A stretch of DNA of 64,000 nucleotides from CAYLNH01 sp964384625 (GTDB taxonomy: Bacteria > Verrucomicrobiota > Lentisphaeria > JABSQK01): NCBI GenBank assembly GCA_964384625.1, contig CAYLNH010000006.1:1-64000 (forward strand). The letters run 5' to 3'. This document shows positions 46,029 to 55,298 of this stretch, in pieces. A model generated the notes under the pieces. It saw nothing but the letters and a program-made list of their open reading frames with translations. It made no database searches and was not told the origin of the DNA. A program made the translations under genes and the position numbers. Each line of letters starts with the position of its first letter. Position 1 is the stretch's first letter.

Positions 46029-48262
46029 TGATCAACCGCACACTCATCAGAAACCGGATGGCCACGTTGAACGCAGCCATTTGCCTGCTCCTTTTTATGT
46101 CGGGATCGGCTTCTGCTCAGGAGGAAGCCGACACCAAGACCCAGAAGAAGAATAGAAATACAGCTGCGGACGTCATCGAGATTCGCGCCAAAGCGGAACC
46201 CGGCGGCGGTCGATCAGCGGTCGAAAGGGAGCGCATGGAAAGCGTCGCGCCGATGACCGGGGTAACGCGCCAGGAATTCAAAAAGCGCGCCAATGCCGAC
46301 CGGCTGGGCGATGTCATCGACCGTCTTCCCGGTGTCTTCATGGGCGGTGCGCCGGGAGAAAACAAGGACATCCGCCTGCGCGGCATGGACAAGGAGTTCA
46401 CACGGTTTGAGCTGGGCGGGGTTCAGCTTCCCGGCGGCGGGGAAAAGCGTGAATTTCAGGTTAACCGCCTGTCGCCACTGGCATTCGGCAAGATCAAGAT
46501 CTTGCGGAATCCAACGGCGGAATACGAAAGCGACGGCATTGCCGGAAAGGTGCTGGCTGAGCCCCGGGAGATCCCCCGGGAGTTTCGCCTTGATCTGCGG
46601 GGGGCCCTGGGCGGCATTGATGGGCTGGATCGTCCCGGGTTCGGGGACGAGGGCGGCCAGTTGAGCCTCGGCCTCGGCGACCGGATCAATGAAAGCTTCG
46701 GGTACAATCTGTTCCTGGACTACCAGCGGTTCTCAATCGAAAAGGAGAAGTCCAAACACAAATACAAGGCGGACGGGTCTCTCAAAGAATCCGAGTTCGA
46801 GGATGAGCACAAACCCACCGATTCCTTCAACATGATGGGGGATTTCGCCTGGTTCTACGGCGACGGCAGCGAGTTTCATTTCCGGCCGATGTTTCTGACC
46901 CTCGAAGAGAAGAAGCACAAAACCAAGCGCAAAACCAAGCCCGGCAAGCCGGACGACCTGGAACTGGAAGACGAAATCAAACAGCAGGACACCTATGGCG
47001 CGACACTTGAGAACAAGCATGTATTCGGCAACGCCTGGATGCTCGAAACCGCCTTGGACTACTATGCAACCACCGAGGACAAAGCCAAAAACAAGACGAT
47101 GTTCAAGGGCGGTGTTCTGGACAAGAGCGAGGTGGAGGACGAAGACAAAGAGGACGAGTATTGGCAGATCCGCCAAAAGTTGACGGTGCCGCTGGAGCTC
47201 GGCATCCCGCAGGAGTTGAAGCTGGGCTATGCCTATCGGCTGCGCGAGCGTTACCGCAACAAAACCAAGACCGAGATCAAACCCGACGGGACAACCAAAG
47301 ACAAAACCAAGCCGAAAGACAATTATGAGATGGAAGAGGATTACCTGGCATTGTTCGTGCAGGATTCGCTCTTCCTTACCGAGCGATTCACCCTGACACC
47401 GGGACTGCGCTTCGAACATGTCGAACGCAGCTCGGAGGCCGGCGACGGCACTAGCGGGGAGGAAACGCTTCGCGACCTCAACCCGTCGATGCATGCGCTG
47501 TACCGGCAATCCGAGCAGCTTGCCTTTCACGCCGCCGCATCCCGCAGCGTGAACCGTCCGAAATTCGACGAACTGGCGCCGTGGAACGAGGACAAGGGTG
47601 ACCGCTTTGTTCAGGGAAACCCGAATCTTGAACCGGCACGCTCCTGGAACTTCGACCTCGGCGCCACCTGGCGGAACGATGATCTGCTGCTGGGCATCAG
47701 TCTTTCCCACAAAGATTTGAAAGGCGTCATCGAAGAGGTCGACACCGGAACCGACTTTGGCGGCAAAGACCTGTACCAGGTCGAAAATGTCGGCGACGGC
47801 TGGTTGCGTGGGGTCGAATTCGAACAAAGGCTGGATTTCGAGATGCTTGCATCCGATCTGCGTGGACTGACGCTGTGGGCCAACCAGAGCCTGCATGACT
47901 CGGAAATCGAGGACCAAAGCGGACAAACCCGGCGACTCCGCAAACAGCCGGATTGGATTGCGAATGTCGGCATCGACTACGAACTGGCCGCCACCGGCAC
48001 CACCTTCACCGTCGCCTCAAAATTTATGGATAAACTGAAAGACAAAAACCCCGACGGCTCATCCGAGGTCGAAGAAATCCCCGTCGGCCTGGACATCGGC
48101 ATCCGTCAGAAGGTCAGCAAAAACGCATCTCTGTTTCTCGAAGTTCAGAATGTGTTGGACGGCGAGAAAGAGAAGCATAAGACAGCCCTCAATGGGGAAA
48201 CGGAATTCGAGTCTGAGGAGACCGGCCGTTACTTTCTCATTGGCCTCCAAGGCAGTTTCTAG
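46028..48262 (+). CDS. TonB-dependent outer-membrane receptor
   Basis: 744 residues. A signal peptide (about 1-31, ending SGSASAQ) and a TonB-box-like ADVIEIRAKA (about 47-56) are followed by the plug domain (about 65-185, with RLGDVIDRLPGVFMGGAPGE and RLRGMDKEFTRFELGG). The beta barrel ends in RYFLIGLQGSF, a terminal Phe as usual for outer-membrane proteins. Four predicted extracellular loops carry a similar charged pattern of alternating K and D/E with PDG or GG turns. There is no N-terminal signalling domain. The ligand is unknown; the DtxR-type operators suggest an iron or other metal complex. It is followed after 3 bases by the ABC membrane-domain gene. Confidence 0.92.
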   Translation: MINRTLIRNRMATLNAAICLLLFMSGSASAQEEADTKTQKKNRNTAADVIEIRAKAEPGGGRSAVERERMESVAPMTGVTRQEFKKRANADRLGDVIDRLPGVFMGGAPGENKDIRLRGMDKEFTRFELGGVQLPGGGEKREFQVNRLSPLAFGKIKILRNPTAEYESDGIAGKVLAEPREIPREFRLDLRGALGGIDGLDRPGFGDEGGQLSLGLGDRINESFGYNLFLDYQRFSIEKEKSKHKYKADGSLKESEFEDEHKPTDSFNMMGDFAWFYGDGSEFHFRPMFLTLEEKKHKTKRKTKPGKPDDLELEDEIKQQDTYGATLENKHVFGNAWMLETALDYYATTEDKAKNKTMFKGGVLDKSEVEDEDKEDEYWQIRQKLTVPLELGIPQELKLGYAYRLRERYRNKTKTEIKPDGTTKDKTKPKDNYEMEEDYLALFVQDSLFLTERFTLTPGLRFEHVERSSEAGDGTSGEETLRDLNPSMHALYRQSEQLAFHAAASRSVNRPKFDELAPWNEDKGDRFVQGNPNLEPARSWNFDLGATWRNDDLLLGISLSHKDLKGVIEEVDTGTDFGGKDLYQVENVGDGWLRGVEFEQRLDFEMLASDLRGLTLWANQSLHDSEIEDQSGQTRRLRKQPDWIANVGIDYELAATGTTFTVASKFMDKLKDKNPDGSSEVEEIPVGLDIGIRQKVSKNASLFLEVQNVLDGEKEKHKTALNGETEFESEETGRYFLIGLQGSF

Positions 48263-48265
48263 GAG

Positions 48266-49216
48266 ATGCGTATTCAAACATCACATCGGTCAGCCGCCGA
48301 CAGCAAGAAGAACGGCAACGTTGCCTTGCTGGTGGAGTTGATCGGTGTGATGCTCCGCCATCGTTGGCTGCTGGTATTGGCCGTGCTGCCCAATATCGTC
48401 AAACCCGCACTGGAACCGGTCAAGGCGTGGCTGGCGCGCGATGTGCTGAATCGGCTCACAAAAGGCGACGCAACCTACAGCCTCGATGTGCTGCTGCGCT
48501 ACGCGCCGCTGGCGGTCGGTGTGTTTGTCGGGCTCGGATTGCTGGCGATGTGGGAAAAAATGAGTAACCGAATGCTCGACGACCGCTTGTTTATCTCGTT
48601 GCAGCGGGTTTGGTTCGATCGCCGCCCCGACTTGGCCCCCGGCGAGCAGGCGGCACGCGCCATCAACGACTGCGAGAACGCCCGCAAGCCGCTGGACCTG
48701 TTCCAAAAAGAGCTATGGGTGGTACTCGTCGGCCTGCCGTCGGTTTTGATCTGGCAATTGTCGCTCGGCCCCGAGCTGCTGCCGGCGCTGCTGGTGGCAG
48801 CGACGCCGCCGTTCCTGACGGCGCTCTTTTTCGGCGGCCTCATCGGGCGCGCCAGCCATCGCGTGCTGGTCGCCGTCGGCGCCGTCGGCCGGGCCGTGGG
48901 CGCGGGGGTGCGTGGCGACTTGCATATGGAACAGGAACGTTTCTACCGCCACCGTATCCGCTTCGAAATGTGGAAACAATGCAGCGAGATCATCGCCGAA
49001 CTCGCCGGCTGGCTTGGCCTGGTCGCAGTGTTGATCCTGTCGTATACCGGAGTCTGGCAGCTTGTTCCGGCCGAAGTCTCCGCCGGCCAGATCGGCATGT
49101 TCCTGGTCAACCTCAAGCTGATCAGTAAACCGCTGGGCGACATCACCAAGGTCTACAACAAGTTACGTGAAGGCTGGCCCGCCGTCCGCCGTACGCTGCG
49201 GCCAGAGGTTTACTGA
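48266..49216 (+). CDS. ABC-exporter-type membrane domain without an ATPase
   Basis: 316 residues. Six predicted membrane helices occur in the order of a type IV ABC exporter membrane domain. Family-typical segments are LARDVLNRLT, FDRRPDLAPGEQAARAINDC (intracellular loop 1) and SAGQIGMFLVNLKLISKPL before the point where a nucleotide-binding domain would begin. No Walker A, signature or Walker B follows; the protein stops right after the membrane domain. Either an ATPase is encoded elsewhere, or this is a truncated half-transporter. As the last gene of the metal-uptake unit, it may move a siderophore or metal complex. Confidence 0.75.
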   Translation: MRIQTSHRSAADSKKNGNVALLVELIGVMLRHRWLLVLAVLPNIVKPALEPVKAWLARDVLNRLTKGDATYSLDVLLRYAPLAVGVFVGLGLLAMWEKMSNRMLDDRLFISLQRVWFDRRPDLAPGEQAARAINDCENARKPLDLFQKELWVVLVGLPSVLIWQLSLGPELLPALLVAATPPFLTALFFGGLIGRASHRVLVAVGAVGRAVGAGVRGDLHMEQERFYRHRIRFEMWKQCSEIIAELAGWLGLVAVLILSYTGVWQLVPAEVSAGQIGMFLVNLKLISKPLGDITKVYNKLREGWPAVRRTLRPEVY

Positions 49217-49232
49217 ATTGACGATAAAACAC

Positions 49233-49388
49233 ATGCTTACACCACTGCTTCTGGTCATCAGTAATCTGTTCATGACTCTCGCCGTATTCGGTCATCTGAA
49301 GTATAAACACGTCGCGATCTTCGGCAGAACCATTCCCGGGATCAGGAACAGTCCCCCGACCGCTTTTCGGATGAAAATGTATGAATAA
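49233..49388 (+). pseudogene. N-terminal fragment of a DUF486 (DMT-type) membrane protein
   Basis: From the ATG at 49233 the reading LLLVISNLFMTLAVFGHLKY matches the start of the DUF486 family, a ~115-residue four-span protein. After residue about 26 the sequence stops resembling the family and ends at a TAA after 51 residues. The rest is missing, so it is a truncated or frame-shifted remnant between the ABC gene and the Rrf2 regulator. Confidence 0.55.
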
Positions 49389-49457
49389 TACTTGACTCGC
49401 TTGTCCGAAAGGCGCATCTTTGATTCTGTATTCAATCTCATGGAGAATCTGGCCGCC

Positions 49458-49934
49458 ATGCTTTCACTATCGCAGACCTCGGGTTACGCCATTCTTGCCC
49501 TGGCCTGTCTGGACCAGGTGAGCGAGCAATACATCCTGGCGAAGGACATTGCCGCATGCACCGGTATCCGGTTGCCCTATCTTTCCAAGATCCTGTATGC
49601 GTTGAGCCAGGCCGGGTTGGTTGACAGCAAGCGGGGCTACCGGGGCGGCTTCCGCCTGGTGCGGCCGGCGGACGAACTGTCGATTGCCGAAATCGTCGAC
49701 GCCATCGACGGACCGGACTGGTGCAATGCTTGTCTGCTGGGTTTCGCATCGTGCTCCGACGAGCGCGCGTGTCCAACGCATTCGTTCTGGTCGGAGGAGC
49801 GCCGGCGGATACGGGCGCTGATGGAGCGCATCACGGTGCGGGAGGTGGCCGAGTTCGAGCGGCAGAATCCCGAAAAACTCGGGCAATGCCGATGCCGTCC
49901 CGATGACGACGGCTATCGGCAAAACCGGCGATAG
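49458..49934 (+). CDS. Rrf2-family Fe-S-type transcriptional regulator
   Basis: 158 residues from the ATG at 49458, the position where Rrf2 proteins normally begin (MLSLSQTSGYAILAL). The winged HTH has ACTGIRLPYLSKILYALSQA and GYRGGFRLVRP. The four Cys in CNACLLGFASCSDERACP (about 91-108) match the Fe-S cluster loop of IscR/NsrR/RsrR-type members. A redox or NO-sensing role is inferred. It lies 24 bases upstream of the ferredoxin subunit gene on the same strand, so it probably controls the oxidoreductase operon. Confidence 0.9.
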   Translation: MLSLSQTSGYAILALACLDQVSEQYILAKDIAACTGIRLPYLSKILYALSQAGLVDSKRGYRGGFRLVRPADELSIAEIVDAIDGPDWCNACLLGFASCSDERACPTHSFWSEERRRIRALMERITVREVAEFERQNPEKLGQCRCRPDDDGYRQNRR

Positions 49935-49958
49935 CGACACATTCAACGAGGTATCAGA

Positions 49959-50870
49959 ATGGAAATGACGCGAAAAGAGGCTTTGCGCGCGATTGCTCTT
50001 GCCGGCGCCGGCGTCGGCGCGGCGATCAGCGGGGTGACACTTGGCCGGCGCCTGGATACGACGGCTGATCCGATCGGTGAGTCCACCCGGCGGGTGCTCG
50101 AGGTGCTGGATGACATACCGCCCGAACCGGGTGAGGACGTCCTGCTGCGCATGCAGCGGGAACTGAAGCAGGCCATGGCCAAGCCGGTGGAGGAGCGTCA
50201 CTGGATCATGGTCATTGACCAGCGCAAATGCGTGGGCTGCCATGCCTGCACAATCGGCTGTGTGGCGGAGAACAAGCTGCCGCCCGGGGTCGTGTACCGG
50301 CCGGTGATCACCGAGGAAAGCGGCGAATTCCCCAATGTGAAACTGGCGTTCACGCCGCGTCCCTGCATGCAATGCGCCGAACCGTCGTGCATACAGGTCT
50401 GTCCGGTTCATGCGACGTGGAAACGGCCGGACGGCGTGGTGATCGTCGATTACGACAAGTGCATCGGCTGTCGCTACTGCCTCACGGCCTGCCCGTACGG
50501 CGCGCGAACCAGTGATTTCGGCGAGAGCTACGGGGCCGAGGCCGCGGTTGGGGCGCCCGACGGTGAAAAGCGGGCGATCGAGGGCGGGGCGCCACCCTAC
50601 GAATCACAACCGAATCATGAATTGGCCAAGCATTGGCAGCGTGAAGGCCACAGCTCGCCGATCGGCAATGCCCGCAAGTGCCACTTCTGTGTACACCGGC
50701 TCGAGCAGGGGGAGTTGCCCATGTGCGTAACGACCTGCATCGGTCGGGCGACCTACTTTGGCGATCACAATGATCCGGACAGCCTGGTGGTGGAGCTGAT
50801 CACAAAGAACGGCGTGCATACGCTGCTGCCGCACCACGGCACCAAACCGCAAGTCTTCTACATCGACTAA
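49959..50870 (+). CDS. Four-cluster ferredoxin subunit of a TtrB/SrdB-like oxidoreductase
   Basis: 303 residues. The N-terminal region MEMTRKEALRAIALAGAGVG resembles a Tat signal with only one Arg, so export may be by hitch-hiking with the catalytic subunit. Four groups of Cys are seen: CVGCHACTIGC (near 92), CMQCAEPSCIQVCP (near 137), CIGCRYCLTACP (near 168), and CHFC with MCVTTC (near 245-265). They bind four [4Fe-4S] clusters, as in DmsB, NrfC and TtrB. It passes electrons between the NrfD membrane subunit and the Mo subunit. Order B-C-A matches ttrBCA and srdBCA. Confidence 0.92.
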   Translation: MEMTRKEALRAIALAGAGVGAAISGVTLGRRLDTTADPIGESTRRVLEVLDDIPPEPGEDVLLRMQRELKQAMAKPVEERHWIMVIDQRKCVGCHACTIGCVAENKLPPGVVYRPVITEESGEFPNVKLAFTPRPCMQCAEPSCIQVCPVHATWKRPDGVVIVDYDKCIGCRYCLTACPYGARTSDFGESYGAEAAVGAPDGEKRAIEGGAPPYESQPNHELAKHWQREGHSSPIGNARKCHFCVHRLEQGELPMCVTTCIGRATYFGDHNDPDSLVVELITKNGVHTLLPHHGTKPQVFYID

Positions 50871-50889
50871 ATTGGAGACGAAGAATACC

Positions 50890-52086
50890 ATGTCTGTTCC
50901 TGCAACACCCGTCAATCAAAACGTTCCACAGCTTGGCGCCCCGCCCCGAGTGATGGGCAAGCTCCTGTGGGCGCTCTGGCTGGCATCTCTGATTCTTGGC
51001 GCGATCGGCGTCCTGCAACGTATGACGCAGGGACATTTGCCGGCGGGCTACGGTTCCTATGTGCCGTGGGGCCTGTGGGTGGCGCTCTATTTCCATGGTG
51101 TCGGCATCGCCGGCGGCGTGTTTGTGTTGGGCGCAGGCGGGTATGTCCTGGGCCTGCCCGGGTTTCGGCGCAAGTCGACGCTGCGGATGTTGATCATACT
51201 GAGTACAGCGGCAATTCTCCCGGCCTTTATGGGAGTTTGGTTCGACCTCGGCCATATGGAGCGCTCGCATTTCATCTTTCTGCGTCCGGCGTTCACCAGC
51301 ATGATGACCTTCAATGCGTGGATGTACAATATTTTCATGGTCGTCGCAGCGCTCGCGTTTGTCTTGAGCTTGCGCCGCGACGATCGCCAATGGCTGAAGC
51401 CGCTGCTGTGCCTGGGCATCGTCTTTTCAGTGCTCTTCCCGAGTCAAAGCGGCGCCTTTTTCGGCGTGGTCGGCGCCAAGCCCTTCTGGCACAGCCCGCT
51501 GTTGCCGGTGATGTTTTTGACCTCGGCGGTGACCGCCGGCGGCGCCCTGCTGCTCTGTCTCCGGTGGTGGCTGCGTGACGAAGGAGACGACGCGGAGAGC
51601 GCCGCGGCCGTCGCGAAACTGCGGGTGATCGTCCTGGGCGGCATGGTGGTCTATTTCGGCCTGGAATTCGCTGAGTTCTCGCTCGCCCTGTGGAACGCCA
51701 ACAGCCATTCGCCGGCCATCGACCTGGTGCTCTGGGGCAAGTACTGGTGGGTATTCTGGATCATCCATCTGGCCATCGGCGGCGTCCTGGCCTTTTGCCT
51801 GCTGGCGTCGAAGCGGCCCGGCTACTGGGTCTTCGGCGCGTTTCTGATCGCCGTCACTTTCGTCAGCGCCCGACTGAACGTCCTGATCCCCGGCCAGGCC
51901 GTTTCCGAGTTGCAGGGGCTGCAGGAGGCCTTCCAGCACGACCGCCTCAAGTATCTCTACGACGCCACTCTGAACGAGTACCTGGTCGGCCTCTTCATGC
52001 TCAGCGTCGGCATGGCCGTGTTCTATGTCGGCCAACGGCTGAACACACATCTTACCCGGAAATTTCATTGCGAAGAGGTCAACTGA
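50890..52086 (+). CDS. NrfD/TtrC-like quinone-interacting membrane subunit
   Basis: 398 residues, ATG at 50890 with SD GGAGA. About nine or ten membrane helices; YVPWGLWVALYFHGVGIAGG and LNVLIPGQAVSELQGL are family-typical. NrfD-type proteins take electrons from menaquinol and pass them to the ferredoxin subunit. The next gene's ATG overlaps its stop by 1 base. Confidence 0.92.
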   Translation: MSVPATPVNQNVPQLGAPPRVMGKLLWALWLASLILGAIGVLQRMTQGHLPAGYGSYVPWGLWVALYFHGVGIAGGVFVLGAGGYVLGLPGFRRKSTLRMLIILSTAAILPAFMGVWFDLGHMERSHFIFLRPAFTSMMTFNAWMYNIFMVVAALAFVLSLRRDDRQWLKPLLCLGIVFSVLFPSQSGAFFGVVGAKPFWHSPLLPVMFLTSAVTAGGALLLCLRWWLRDEGDDAESAAAVAKLRVIVLGGMVVYFGLEFAEFSLALWNANSHSPAIDLVLWGKYWWVFWIIHLAIGGVLAFCLLASKRPGYWVFGAFLIAVTFVSARLNVLIPGQAVSELQGLQEAFQHDRLKYLYDATLNEYLVGLFMLSVGMAVFYVGQRLNTHLTRKFHCEEVN

Positions 52087-55000
52087 TGACGAACAGCCAG
52101 AAGCCGAAGCCGGTATCACGGCGCGATTTTCTAATCAATGGCGGCCGGCTGGCCGGCGGCGGCGCGCTGCTGGGCCTGGTGCCGGCCAGCCACGCGACGG
52201 GCGACGTCGGCAACGGCCCGGCCTTGCTGAACAGTAAGCGGCCGGATGCCCCCTACGACCTGGGCATGGCCGAGAACATCATTCACAGCACCTGTCTGCA
52301 ATGCAACACCGGTTGCGGCATCAAGTGTAAGCTGCAGAACGGCGTGTTGACCAAGATCGACGGCAATCCGTACAACCCCTGGACGCTTGTGCCGCATCTT
52401 GACGAGGATGTGCATCTTGAGAATGCCACGGACGTCGACGGCGCGATCTGCCCGAAGGGCCAGTCTGGCTTGCAGACGGCCTACGACCCTTATCGGCTGC
52501 GCAAGGTGCTCAAGCGCGCGGGCAAGCGCGGCGAAAACAAGTGGGTGTCGATCCCCTTTGAGCAAGCGGTCAAAGAGATCTGTGCCGGCGGCAAGCTGTT
52601 CGCGAATGTGCCCGGCGAGAGAAATCGGTCGGTCGAGGGTCTGAACGACATGATCGCCCTGCGCAACCCCGAGGCATCCAAAGCCATGGCCGCCGACGTG
52701 GAAGCAATCTGGGCCGAGAACGATCCAGAGCAGAAGAAGCGACTGGTCGAGCAGTTCAAGCAGAAACACGCCGCGCACCTTGAGACACTGATCGATCCGG
52801 ATCACCCGGATCTCGGCCCGAAAAACAACCAGATCGTCATGGCCTACGGCCGTATCAAGGCGGGCCGCAGCGAGTTCTACAAGCGCTTTGCCGCCGGGCT
52901 GGGGTCGACCAATCTGCACGGTCACACCACTGTCTGTCAGGGGTCCCTGTACTTCACCTGCAAGGCGATGAGCGAACAGTACGACACCGCCACCGGCAAA
53001 TACGGCGGCGGCAAGAAATTTTACTGGCAGGCCGACACCGAGAACAGCCGCTTCATCCTGTTCGTCGGCGCCAACCTGTTCGAGGCCAACTACGGCCCGC
53101 CCAACCGCTCACCCCGCCTGACCAACAACCTGGTCACCGGCAAAGTGAAGGTGGCCTGCGCCGATCCGCGATTCAGCAAGCTCGCCGGCAAGTCCTGGCG
53201 CTGGCTGCCGCTCAAGCCGGGGACCGACACCGCCCTGGCCATGGCAATCATCCGCTGGATGCTCGACCACGATCGCTTCGACCGCAACTCTATTGCTTGC
53301 GCCAACCGGGCTGCGGCTAACGCGATCGGCGAGTCGAGCTGGGCCAACGCGACGTGGCTGGTGGAGATCAAGGACGGCCAACCCGGCAAGTTCGTCCGCG
53401 CCAAAGACGCCGGCCTCGCCAAAGGCAATGAACTGCTGGTCATGGTCGACGGCAAGCCCACGGCCTTCGATCCGAACGACGCCGGGACGCCGGTGCGCGG
53501 CGATCTCTATGTCGACGCCACCCTGCCCAACGGCGTCCGCGTCAAGACCGGTCTGCAATTGCTCAAGGAAGAATGCCATCAGCACACCATCGCGGAGTGG
53601 TGCGCCATCGCCGACGTCAAGCCCGAGTCCGTCGTCGACGTCGCCCGTGAACTGACCAGCCACGGCAAGCAGGCTGCGGTCGATATCCACCGCGGCCCCG
53701 CCCAACACACCAACGGCTTCTACAACGTGCTGGCGTGGATGACCGTCAATATGCTGCTGGGCAACTTCGACCACAAGGGCGGCATGTGCAAAGCCAGCAA
53801 GTGGGACATCATGGGCAAGGGCGACTGGTTCCATCTCAAGGACCAGCCCGGCAAGAACGCGGCGTTCGGCGTCAACTCGATCCGCTACAACACCGACTAC
53901 GAGAACACCACGATCTTCGACGGCTACCCGGCCAAGCGGAACTGGTACCCGCTGGCCACGGCCATTTACGAGGAGATCATCCCGTCCATGGGCGACGCCT
54001 ATCCGTACCCGTGCAAGGCGCTCTTCCTCTACATGGGTGCGCCGACCTATTCCCTGCCGGCGGGACATACCAACATCCAGATCCTCTGCGACCTGGAAAA
54101 GGTACCCTTGTTCATCGCCAACGACATCGTGGTCGGCGCCACATCCATGTACGCCGACTACATCTTCCCCGACACCAGCTATCTGGAGCGCTGGGAGTTC
54201 CAGAAGAGCCATCCCAACATGACCTGGAAATCCAACCCGATTCGGCAACCGGTCATTGCGCCGATCCCCGAGGAATGCACGGTCTTCGGCCAGACCCAGC
54301 CGATCTGCTTCGAGACCATGATGCTGGGCATCGCCGAGGAACTCGGTTTGCCCGGCTTCGGCGAAAACGCCTTCGGCGCCGGCAAACACCTGCGGCACCT
54401 GGACGAGTTTATGCTTCGTTGCGTGGGCAACATGGCATTCGGTGAAAAGCCGGACGGCGCACAGAATCTGCCCGATGCCGACGCCCGCGAGCTGGAGATC
54501 TTTGCCAAGGCACGCCGGCACCTGCCCAAAAGCGTTTTCGACCCGAACCGCTGGCGGCGGATCGTCGGCGAGGCCATGTGGCCGAAGGTCGTTTATGCAC
54601 TCAACCGCGGCGGCCGCTTCGAGGATTACGAGAAGGGGTACAAAGGGGACATGCTCGCGCATCCCTTTGCCAAGCAGCTTTCCTTCTACCAAGAGAAGAC
54701 CGCCGCCAAAATCCATAGCGGCACCGGCAAGCCTCACCCCGGACTGGCGACGTGGATGCCCGTGCGCGACTACCACGGCAACGAGCCCGACGCCTATCGC
54801 AAAGGCTACGGCCTGGCCATGATCACCAACCGCACGATTGAACAGACGAAGAGCCGCACCATCACGAACCCATGGCTGTCCGCGCTGAAGCCGGAAAACG
54901 CCGTGCAGGTGCATCCGATCGACGCGAAACGTTTGGGCCTGGGCGACGGACAAAAGGTCCAGGTCGTCAGCGCCACCAACACCTCCGGCGAGTGGCCCCT

Positions 55001-55283
55001 GGGCAACGGCAAGACCAAAGCGATGATCGGCAAGGTGCAGATCACGCAGCAGGTGCGCCCCGGCGTGATGAGCTTCTCCCTGGGCTACGGCCATTGGGCC
55101 ACCGGCGCCGCCGATCTCGAAGTCGACGGCATCCTCATCAAGGGGGATCCGCGCCGTGCCAGGGGCATCCATGCCAACGCCGCCATGTGGGTCGATCCGG
55201 TATTGAAAAACACCTGCATGATCGACCCCGTCGGCGGCAGCGTCAGCTTCTACGACACCCATGTAAAACTTGTGCCGGTGTAA
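52086..55283 (+). CDS. Tat-exported molybdopterin oxidoreductase catalytic subunit, TtrA/SrdA-like
   Basis: 1065 residues, a length like TtrA. The Tat motif SRRDFLINGG lies at 11-20. The [4Fe-4S] motif CLQCNTGCGIKC lies near 69-80, with the last Cys in CPKG near 127. The likely Mo ligand is Cys284 in HGHTTVCQG. It belongs to the DMSO-reductase superfamily and acts in the periplasm or at the outer membrane face. With B-C-A gene order, the closest named families are tetrathionate (TtrA) and selenate (SrdA) reductases; arsenate or polysulfide are also possible. The substrate cannot be called from sequence alone. The moa/moe operon and tatA downstream supply cofactor and export. It starts at an ATG overlapping the nrfD stop. 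Confidence 0.9.
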   Translation: MTNSQKPKPVSRRDFLINGGRLAGGGALLGLVPASHATGDVGNGPALLNSKRPDAPYDLGMAENIIHSTCLQCNTGCGIKCKLQNGVLTKIDGNPYNPWTLVPHLDEDVHLENATDVDGAICPKGQSGLQTAYDPYRLRKVLKRAGKRGENKWVSIPFEQAVKEICAGGKLFANVPGERNRSVEGLNDMIALRNPEASKAMAADVEAIWAENDPEQKKRLVEQFKQKHAAHLETLIDPDHPDLGPKNNQIVMAYGRIKAGRSEFYKRFAAGLGSTNLHGHTTVCQGSLYFTCKAMSEQYDTATGKYGGGKKFYWQADTENSRFILFVGANLFEANYGPPNRSPRLTNNLVTGKVKVACADPRFSKLAGKSWRWLPLKPGTDTALAMAIIRWMLDHDRFDRNSIACANRAAANAIGESSWANATWLVEIKDGQPGKFVRAKDAGLAKGNELLVMVDGKPTAFDPNDAGTPVRGDLYVDATLPNGVRVKTGLQLLKEECHQHTIAEWCAIADVKPESVVDVARELTSHGKQAAVDIHRGPAQHTNGFYNVLAWMTVNMLLGNFDHKGGMCKASKWDIMGKGDWFHLKDQPGKNAAFGVNSIRYNTDYENTTIFDGYPAKRNWYPLATAIYEEIIPSMGDAYPYPCKALFLYMGAPTYSLPAGHTNIQILCDLEKVPLFIANDIVVGATSMYADYIFPDTSYLERWEFQKSHPNMTWKSNPIRQPVIAPIPEECTVFGQTQPICFETMMLGIAEELGLPGFGENAFGAGKHLRHLDEFMLRCVGNMAFGEKPDGAQNLPDADARELEIFAKARRHLPKSVFDPNRWRRIVGEAMWPKVVYALNRGGRFEDYEKGYKGDMLAHPFAKQLSFYQEKTAAKIHSGTGKPHPGLATWMPVRDYHGNEPDAYRKGYGLAMITNRTIEQTKSRTITNPWLSALKPENAVQVHPIDAKRLGLGDGQKVQVVSATNTSGEWPLGNGKTKAMIGKVQITQQVRPGVMSFSLGYGHWATGAADLEVDGILIKGDPRRARGIHANAAMWVDPVLKNTCMIDPVGGSVSFYDTHVKLVPV

Positions 55284-55298
55284 AACCTATAATCAAAA

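Noticed and set aside
53109..55262. 717-codon minus-strand reading opposite the Mo oxidoreductase
   Set aside because: Complement of a gene with Tat signal, Fe-S cysteines and family-long similarity; no SD or motif on the minus strand.
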